This document shows, in pieces, positions 59,094-64,000 of a stretch of DNA of 64,000 nucleotides. The notes beneath the pieces are model-generated. The model did not search any database. It was not told the origin of the DNA and saw nothing but the letters and a program-made list of their open reading frames with translations. Both the position numbers and the translations under genes were made by a program. Source of the DNA: an uncultured Bacteroidaceae bacterium (GTDB lineage Bacteria > Bacteroidota > Bacteroidia > Bacteroidales > Bacteroidaceae); the NCBI GenBank assembly GCA_934293005.1, contig CAKQYA010000003.1, positions 45,789-109,788 on the forward strand. The letters run 5' to 3'. The stretch's first letter is position 1. Each line of letters begins with the position of its first letter.

Positions 59094-60839
59094 ATGAAAA
59101 GAATCTTATACATCATGGCAATGATGCTGCTATGCCAGACCTCATTGGCAGATAAGCTTGACCTCAGGCTCCTCAACCATTGGGACAATCCTGATGGCAC
59201 AGTAGAGAGAGGTTATGCAGGCAGATCAATATGGAAATGGGAAGATATTCCTACAGGAAAGAAAGGCATTCCAGACAGTCTGAAAGCAAGATATGAAGAC
59301 TATGCCAAAATAAACCAAGCATATGGCATCAACGGCACAGTGCTCAATAATGTCAATGCAAAACCCATGATGCTATCGCGCAGCATGCTGCTTAAAACTG
59401 CAAAAATAGCTGACATACTGCGTCCCTATGGCATCAAGGTATATCTTTCCATCAACTTTGCCTCACCCAAAGCTTTGGGCGAACTGAAAACAGCAGATCC
59501 TCTTGACCAAAAAGTGAGGGCATGGTGGAAAAAGAAGGCTGATGAGATTTACAAACTCATACCCGACTTTGGAGGCTTTCTTGTGAAAGCAAACAGCGAA
59601 GGCGAACCAGGCCCGATGGACTATGGACGAACCCATGTTGACGGAGCAAACATGCTGGCAGCAGCCCTTGCGCCACATGGTGGCATCGTCATGTGGCGAG
59701 CATTCGTCTATTCAGCAAAGGGAGGAGACCGCGCAAACCAGGCCTACGAAGAGTTTATAGGCTTCGACGGACAGTTTAGCGACAACGTCATCATCCAAAT
59801 AAAGAATGGCCCTATTGACTTCCAGCCGCGCGAACCAGTATCACCATTATTCTTTGCGCTCAAGAAAACAAAAATGATGGTCGAATTCCAAATCACTCAG
59901 GAATATACAGGCGGGAGCATCCAAACTTGTTTTCTCGCTCCGATGTGGAGAGAATTCTTCGACACACTCGACATGATAAAAGACCGCCAGCCACTTGTCG
60001 GCGTGGCAGGTGTAGCCAATATAGGCGATGCCAACAACTGGACTGCCAATGACCTTGCCATGGCCAACTGGTATGCCTTCGGCCGAATAGCCAATGACAC
60101 AAAAGCTTCATCAGCAGACATCGCAAGCGACTTTCTCCGTTCCAACTACAGCAAGGATGAACGTTTTGTGCGTCCTATGACGCAACTTATGCTCAAGACA
60201 CGAGAGACCATGGTAGACTACATGATGCCATTTGGCCTACACCACATATTCGCAGGCGGACATCACTATGGTCCTGAACCATGGTGCAATCCCAAAGGAT
60301 GGCGCGAAGACTGGTTACCAAAGTTTTACCATCGCGCCGACAGCATCGGCATCGGATTTAACCGAACCGACCATGAAGAGCCATGCATAGCAGGAGCTAT
60401 GGGGTCAGGCAACGTAAACCAATATCCAGAACCACTGCGCACATTATATAATGACATACATACATGTCCAGAAAACCTCCTGTTGTGGTTTCATCATGTC
60501 AATTGGAATCACACCATGAGCAACGGACTTAACCTATGGGACAATCTCTGCTACACCTACGACAGAGGCGTAAAACAAGCGGCAGAGTTTGTAAACACAT
60601 GGAAAGCTGCAAGACAATATGTTGACAGCGACATATACGAGCGCCAACTGAAACGATTTGAGCGTCAGGCAAAAGACGCACAATGGTGGAGAGATGCATG
60701 CCTTCTTTATTTTCAGCAATACTCTGGCAAGATGCTGCCTCCAGACAGTCCGCCGTTCAAACATTCTTTAGACGAGCTGATGAAGTTCAATCTCAATATA
60801 GACAACTACACAGCTGCCCCAATTGACAGGCTTCCATAA
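59094..60839 (+). CDS. Glycoside hydrolase family 67 alpha-glucuronidase lacking the N-terminal domain
   Basis: 581 residues with signal sequence MKRILYIMAMMLLCQTSLAD. The catalytic (beta/alpha)8 domain starts almost at once: LRLLNHWDNPDGTVERGYAGRSIW at residue 24. Catalytic residues are intact: acid Glu169 in VKANSEGEPGP, Asp242 in NGPIDFQP and Glu270 in FQITQEYTGG. Their spacing (73 and 28) equals that of the Cellvibrio japonicus enzyme (E292, D365, E393, from memory). The C-terminal helical domain follows (GLHHIFAGGHHYGPEPW, GFNRTDHEEPC, WFHHVNWNHTMSNGLNLWDNLCY). The usual N-terminal GH67N domain, about 120 residues, is absent. GH67 acts on the non-reducing-end MeGlcA of xylo-oligosaccharides, complementing GH115. 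Confidence 0.93.
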   Translation: MKRILYIMAMMLLCQTSLADKLDLRLLNHWDNPDGTVERGYAGRSIWKWEDIPTGKKGIPDSLKARYEDYAKINQAYGINGTVLNNVNAKPMMLSRSMLLKTAKIADILRPYGIKVYLSINFASPKALGELKTADPLDQKVRAWWKKKADEIYKLIPDFGGFLVKANSEGEPGPMDYGRTHVDGANMLAAALAPHGGIVMWRAFVYSAKGGDRANQAYEEFIGFDGQFSDNVIIQIKNGPIDFQPREPVSPLFFALKKTKMMVEFQITQEYTGGSIQTCFLAPMWREFFDTLDMIKDRQPLVGVAGVANIGDANNWTANDLAMANWYAFGRIANDTKASSADIASDFLRSNYSKDERFVRPMTQLMLKTRETMVDYMMPFGLHHIFAGGHHYGPEPWCNPKGWREDWLPKFYHRADSIGIGFNRTDHEEPCIAGAMGSGNVNQYPEPLRTLYNDIHTCPENLLLWFHHVNWNHTMSNGLNLWDNLCYTYDRGVKQAAEFVNTWKAARQYVDSDIYERQLKRFERQAKDAQWWRDACLLYFQQYSGKMLPPDSPPFKHSLDELMKFNLNIDNYTAAPIDRLP

Positions 60840-61023
60840 TAAGGAGACATATGCATCCCACACAGTCTGAAGATAAAAAGCTCAGCCAATAACAGTTGAC
60901 AAATATAAACAAAGCATTTCTACCAATACTGATTGGAAAACAGAGAATGCTATATGGTTTTATGATCATGTCTATATAGTATAGAGTGGAGAAATGAGTT
61001 GAATATAACATATAAGGTAATAT

Positions 61024-61057
61024 AAGGTCGTTTGAACGGTTTCAAGCGACCTTTTTT
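61024..61057 (+). terminator. Terminator downstream of GH67
   Basis: Stem AAGGTCGTTTGAA/TTCAAGCGACCTT (one wobble) around CGGT, followed by TTTTT. It lies 185 bp past the GH67 stop. Confidence 0.78.
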
Positions 61058-61074
61058 CAAAACCAAACAGAGGC

Positions 61075-61263
61075 ATAAGTAGGTGTTCATAATTATTTTT
61101 ATATTTGACGCACCCTATCTTGAGGCAGATTTTTCTTCTGTTTGATGGAGCTATGCGGGCATAGTGACTGATAAACAGAAGGAAAAGATGGCCAAGAGAG
61201 AGCGTGACAAATGTGAGAGTGGCTTACTTTGATATAATAAAATAATTTTGAACACCTACTTAT
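61075..61263. mobile_element. MITE-like element, long copy
   Basis: 189 bp bounded by ATAAGTAGGTGTTCATAA (left) and TTTTGAACACCTACTTAT (right), inverted repeats matching over about 15 bp. The ends match the 107-bp copy at 46593-46699. Inside is a further hairpin, TTCTTCTGTTT against AAACAGAAGGAA, around a GATGGAGCTATGCGGGCATA loop. It has no transposase; mobilisation would need an element elsewhere with the same ends. Confidence 0.78.
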
Positions 61264-61328
61264 TCACAAAATATAAAAAAATGTGGCTTCTGGCGTAGCG
61301 TTTCAGGGTGGTTCGGTGTAATATAAGT

Positions 61329-61853
61329 ATGGAACGACAAAAGTACATATCATTGGTTGCGGAGCTACGGCAAATTGCCGTAGCGAAAGCTTTGGCTTTG
61401 CTCAAGGATCATGATGCGGCAGAGGATGTGGCAGGAGAGGTATTGCTGAAATTGTGGGAAAGGCATGAAGATTTGCATGACGACACAGACAAAGTGAAGC
61501 ACTTGGCTAATGTGATGGCAAAGAACCTTTCACTGAATGTATTACGTCAGCAGCATCGACATCCCATTATAAGAATCTTCCGCCATAAGGAGAAAGACGA
61601 TGATGAGTCGTTCGACATTCCAGAACCATTTACCCCTCACAAGTATGTGGAAGACAAAGAAACGGGCGACATCGTTCATCGAGCCATAAGCCAGCTACCT
61701 TACAACTGGCGAAAGATAGTGGAGATGCGAGAATACGAAAAGATGAGTTTTGCAGAGATTGCCATAGTGCTCGGAACCACAGAGTCGTCCTGCCGAGGTC
61801 TAATGTTTAAAGCTCGTTCAAGATTACTTCAAATAATAAATAGAATATCATGA
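61329..61853 (+). CDS. ECF-type RNA polymerase sigma factor
   Basis: 174 residues from ATG 61329 (MERQKYISLVAELRQ); a GTG at 61308 is less likely. Region 2: AVAKALALLKDHDAAEDVAGEVLLKLWERHEDL, then VKHLANVMAKNLSLNVLRQQ. Region 4: SQLPYNWRKIVEMREYEKMSFAEIAIVLGTTESSCRGLMFKARSRL. It is the head of a four-gene plus-strand run and overlaps the putative anti-sigma gene by 4 bp (ATGA). It belongs to the same small-sigma type as the gene at 21234. Confidence 0.92.
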   Translation: MERQKYISLVAELRQIAVAKALALLKDHDAAEDVAGEVLLKLWERHEDLHDDTDKVKHLANVMAKNLSLNVLRQQHRHPIIRIFRHKEKDDDESFDIPEPFTPHKYVEDKETGDIVHRAISQLPYNWRKIVEMREYEKMSFAEIAIVLGTTESSCRGLMFKARSRLLQIINRIS

Positions 61854-62452
61854 ATATGGAGAAAGAATACATACAGAAGTTGCTCGACAGCTATATGGCT
61901 GCAGAGACAACACAAGACGAGGAAGCCCTGCTTGCAGATTATTTCTGCACGCATAGGGATGTCCCTGCAGAATGGCGAAACTTCTCCATCCTGTTCAGAG
62001 GTCTCAGACAAGGCAAACCAAAGCCTGTGCCACTTCACCAAAACAATATGCTAAGATGGAGCGCTGCTGCAGCTGTGGTCATCATGACTATGGGAGCAGG
62101 CTTGCTGTTCATGAATAAGGAAGAGAGCAGTGTTGAACCCGCCATTCCTGTTGCAGTTGCTGAAAATCCAGCCCCTCAAACAATCGAAACGCAACCTGAG
62201 CCTCAAGCAGAAACTTGCGTTCAAATAGCACAAGTGTCTCACTCCAACAATAATGTACGGCGTATAAGAAAGGCCAACAGACCTGTAGCATCAAAAAAGG
62301 CTGAAGAATATCAAATAACATCTGAAGCCAAAGAATTGCAGAAAGACATATGCATCGACAGCGAATTGCACAAAGATATCTGTATAGATAGCGAATTGCA
62401 GAATATGGAGGATGAAATGATTGCTATGATAAATGAATTTGAAAACATGTAA
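61850..62452 (+). CDS. Putative anti-sigma factor with C-terminal tandem repeat
   Basis: 200 residues, start overlapping the sigma stop. The N-terminal EYIQKLLDSYMAAETTQDEEALLADYF matches the N-terminus of the protein at 20623-21123. One hydrophobic helix (LRWSAAAAVVIMTMGAGLLFM, about 68-88) is followed by a Pro/Glu/Gln-rich stretch. The C-terminus has two copies of a 10-residue unit ELQKDICIDS / ELHKDICIDS and a partial third. Predicted to hold the sigma factor at the membrane; inferred from topology and coupling. Confidence 0.68.
   Translation: MNMEKEYIQKLLDSYMAAETTQDEEALLADYFCTHRDVPAEWRNFSILFRGLRQGKPKPVPLHQNNMLRWSAAAAVVIMTMGAGLLFMNKEESSVEPAIPVAVAENPAPQTIETQPEPQAETCVQIAQVSHSNNNVRRIRKANRPVASKKAEEYQITSEAKELQKDICIDSELHKDICIDSELQNMEDEMIAMINEFENM
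62333..62402 (+). repeat. In-frame 30-bp tandem repeat in the anti-sigma gene
   Basis: Units at 62333-62362 and 62363-62392 plus a partial third. Of six base differences between the full units, five are synonymous and one changes Gln to His, so the repeat is old enough to have drifted while its protein sequence was kept. Confidence 0.85.
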
Positions 62453-62466
62453 AAACAACAGTGGAT

Positions 62467-63837
62467 ATGAAACGACAACTTATTCTTATTCTTTGCATCG
62501 TCATTCCATTTTGCATGGCGGCACAAAGCAGAACAGACAAGACAGTAAAAAACATTGCTGCATATCTAAATAAGCATTGTGCTTGGGGATATGTGACTGA
62601 TGCTGTATGCGGTCGCAACCGCTCAATGTGGAGCAGTTATGGCATAGACAACAAGTATATGGGTGCCACCGCATCACTCTTAGACAGCATTCAACCCATG
62701 TTGAAACAACTGCCTCACAAACGCATGATGACCGACGAGCAGGCTGATGAACTGTTCAAGGGACGCATTGCCATGCGCCTGCATCCAGAACAAGGCGACA
62801 CTTCTTCCTTTTTCCTTATGGACTATGATCGCACCATCATGAGTTTCAAGTATGGCGTGAACAGTCCGCAGAGCATAAATATTGCCACAGACAACTCGCG
62901 CAATCAAAACATCCACTTCGACTACGAAGATTTGCCTGCCCAGAGCGTGGCGCCAATCTTCGAAAAGCTTCGTAAGATGGAACAACACAGTAATGTTTCA
63001 ATAATAGATACTGTGTTCCAATACCAAGAGGGCGGAAAACCCGATTGGTGGATGGGTAAAAAAGGAGCGGATAGCCGTACACCAGCCCATATCGTGCTAC
63101 TACCAAACGTAGAAAAGACAGAGTTCATTGCTTGGTCAAGGGTGTTTTATGCTCTAATGGGCAATCGCAATTTCACTCTTTACAACACGCAAAACTATGA
63201 GAATGGAATGGCGTGGTCGAACTATATAACAGCCACTTTCCGCACAGGAGGTTCTTTCTGCTTCTTTCATGTAGTCTATTACCAGAATTGTCTTTGTGTA
63301 ATACGTGTAAAAGTACCAAAGTGGGAGCAATGCGCCGTGATTCCAAATACGAAAGAACTCATAGAACATCTGCAGGGGAAACAGCCTACTCGCCAAGGAA
63401 TCCCTTTCGCCTCTGAAGAATTCGAAAAGAAGGTTGACTCCTTAATGACTGCAATTCAGAAAAGAAAAGACACAGAAGTTATTGACACTACATTTTATAG
63501 CAACGACAAAGAAGGTCATGTCTGGTGGGATGGAATGAACGGCAGTTGCCCAACTCACGCCACAGTATTACGTACCCACTATTCTAAAAAAGACCATGCA
63601 GCTTTGCGCCAGCAGTTGTTGGAGACTTACAAAGATAATGAACAATCCATAACGACAGATGATAAAGACTGTAAGTTCCTCCTATTGACGTGGCGCGATA
63701 TGTTATTACGATTTCATGGTCTAATCGTCTATTATTATCCCGATGGTCAGCTTGTCGTGGTTCGTGCCAATGGTTTAAATCCTTACCAGATTTGCATTCC
63801 ACACTATAGCCACGATTGGTTTAAGTCGAAAAAGTAA
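62467..63837 (+). CDS. Exported protein of unknown function with internal duplication
   Basis: 456 residues from ATG 62467 (MKRQLILILCIVIPFCMAAQ, signal sequence). Two related segments are visible: about 165-290 (SIIDTVFQYQEGGKPDWWMGKKG, then TPAHIVLLPN, later CFFHVVYYQNCLCVIRVKVP) and about 320-445 (EVIDTTFYSNDKEGHVWWDGMNG, then THATVLRTHY, later GLIVYYYPDGQLVVVRANG). The N-terminal 160 residues are distinct. No enzyme motif or known family was recognised. It follows the sigma/anti-sigma genes by 14 bp and is a probable regulon member. Confidence 0.65.
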   Translation: MKRQLILILCIVIPFCMAAQSRTDKTVKNIAAYLNKHCAWGYVTDAVCGRNRSMWSSYGIDNKYMGATASLLDSIQPMLKQLPHKRMMTDEQADELFKGRIAMRLHPEQGDTSSFFLMDYDRTIMSFKYGVNSPQSINIATDNSRNQNIHFDYEDLPAQSVAPIFEKLRKMEQHSNVSIIDTVFQYQEGGKPDWWMGKKGADSRTPAHIVLLPNVEKTEFIAWSRVFYALMGNRNFTLYNTQNYENGMAWSNYITATFRTGGSFCFFHVVYYQNCLCVIRVKVPKWEQCAVIPNTKELIEHLQGKQPTRQGIPFASEEFEKKVDSLMTAIQKRKDTEVIDTTFYSNDKEGHVWWDGMNGSCPTHATVLRTHYSKKDHAALRQQLLETYKDNEQSITTDDKDCKFLLLTWRDMLLRFHGLIVYYYPDGQLVVVRANGLNPYQICIPHYSHDWFKSKK

Positions 63838-63854
63838 TCTACTCCTAACATCTA

Positions 63855-64000
63855 ATGAAACAGAAACTATTTCTACTGGCCATAATGGTCAGTACAGCCC
63901 TCACTATGTCTGCTCAGAAACGAGAGATAAGCCTCTGGGGACATGTGTATGACCACGTCACCCACCACGCCATTAGTGGTGCAAAAGCCACTCTGATGCT
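63855..64000 (+). CDS. Exported protein with carboxypeptidase-regulatory-like N-terminal domain (3' truncated)
   Basis: 48 codons are visible from ATG 63855; the frame is open at the window end. A signal sequence (KLFLLAIMVSTALTMSAQ) is followed by ISLWGHVYDHVTHHAISGAKATL. This is the first strand pattern of the CarboxypepD_reg-like beta-sandwich found at the start of TonB-dependent receptors and other Bacteroidetes outer-membrane proteins. It is 17 bp downstream of the previous gene. What follows the domain cannot be seen. Confidence 0.65.
   Translation, partial: MKQKLFLLAIMVSTALTMSAQKREISLWGHVYDHVTHHAISGAKATLM

Larger units (their letters stand above)
60840..61328 (+). other. Intergenic region: terminator and MITE-like element before the sigma gene
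   Basis: About 490 bp. It contains the GH67 terminator (61024-61057), the 189-bp mobile-element-like repeat (61075-61263) and about 65 bp before the sigma factor ATG. No open reading frame is supportable. Confidence 0.55.

Overview
The window reads as a chromosomal segment of a Bacteroidales bacterium, most likely Prevotellaceae (Prevotella, Segatella or Xylanibacter-like). Support comes from the fused SecDF, the DUF4271, DUF3098, DUF3127 and DUF5723 families, the neighbourhoods ftsX-DUF3098-uppP-truB-queA-folK and hemD-rnpA-yidD-tatD, the near absence of Shine-Dalgarno sequences, and many Bacteroidetes-type promoters (TTTG, 19-20 bp, TAnnTTTG). No rRNA or tRNA gene, CRISPR array, prophage or intact transposase was recognised.

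Layout. 1-2.9 kb (+): end of a DUF4271 gene, hemD-like, rnpA, yidD, a TatD-type hydrolase. 2.7-5.5 kb (-): THUMP RNA methyltransferase and serine acetyltransferase. 5.8-7.1 kb (+): purD. 7.3-13.8 kb (-): PBP4-type DD-peptidase, PH-domain membrane protein, M16 peptidase, nadB. 13.9-19.9 kb (+): TPR protein and outer-membrane barrel, then greA, HIT protein, YgjP-type metalloprotease and thioesterase. 20.6-30.9 kb (-): anti-sigma and ECF sigma factor, argB, DPP IV-type peptidase, folK, queA, truB, uppP, DUF3098, ftsX, miaB. 31.1-32.6 kb (+): two membrane proteins. 33.0-36.9 kb (-): DUF5723 protein, large lipoprotein, HU. 37.2-44.7 kb (+): rhomboid protease, EEP-family phosphatase/nuclease, secDF, ddh, lipoprotein. 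44.7-45.1 kb (-): DUF3127. 45.3-48.8 kb (+): dnaN, DnaQ-like exonuclease, coaBC.

The last third (49.4-64 kb, +) is the accessory part. It has a 1,129-residue secreted modular protein, a GH115 alpha-glucuronidase, a degenerate hybrid two-component regulator, UDP-glucose dehydrogenase and a GH67 alpha-glucuronidase lacking its N-terminal domain. It ends with a second ECF sigma/anti-sigma pair, a secreted protein with an internal duplication and the start of another exported protein. GH115 and GH67 together would remove (methyl)glucuronic acid from glucuronoxylan and its oligosaccharides. No SusC/SusD pair or xylanase is present, so this is a side-chain module and not a complete polysaccharide utilisation locus.

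The most notable unexplained items are: (1) the regulator at 56.0-57.4 kb, which keeps membrane anchor, DHp-like helices, receiver and AraC-type HTH but has Gln at the phospho-acceptor His position and no ATPase domain; (2) an A-B-A'-B' set of interleaved inverted repeats just upstream of it, able to form a pseudoknot or two exclusive hairpins; (3) three copies of a palindromic intergenic repeat whose stems change in a compensatory way; (4) two copies of a MITE-like element; (5) a repeat cluster with 22-bp spaced direct repeats upstream of GH115; (6) a 149-bp convergent coding overlap between tatD and the methyltransferase tail.
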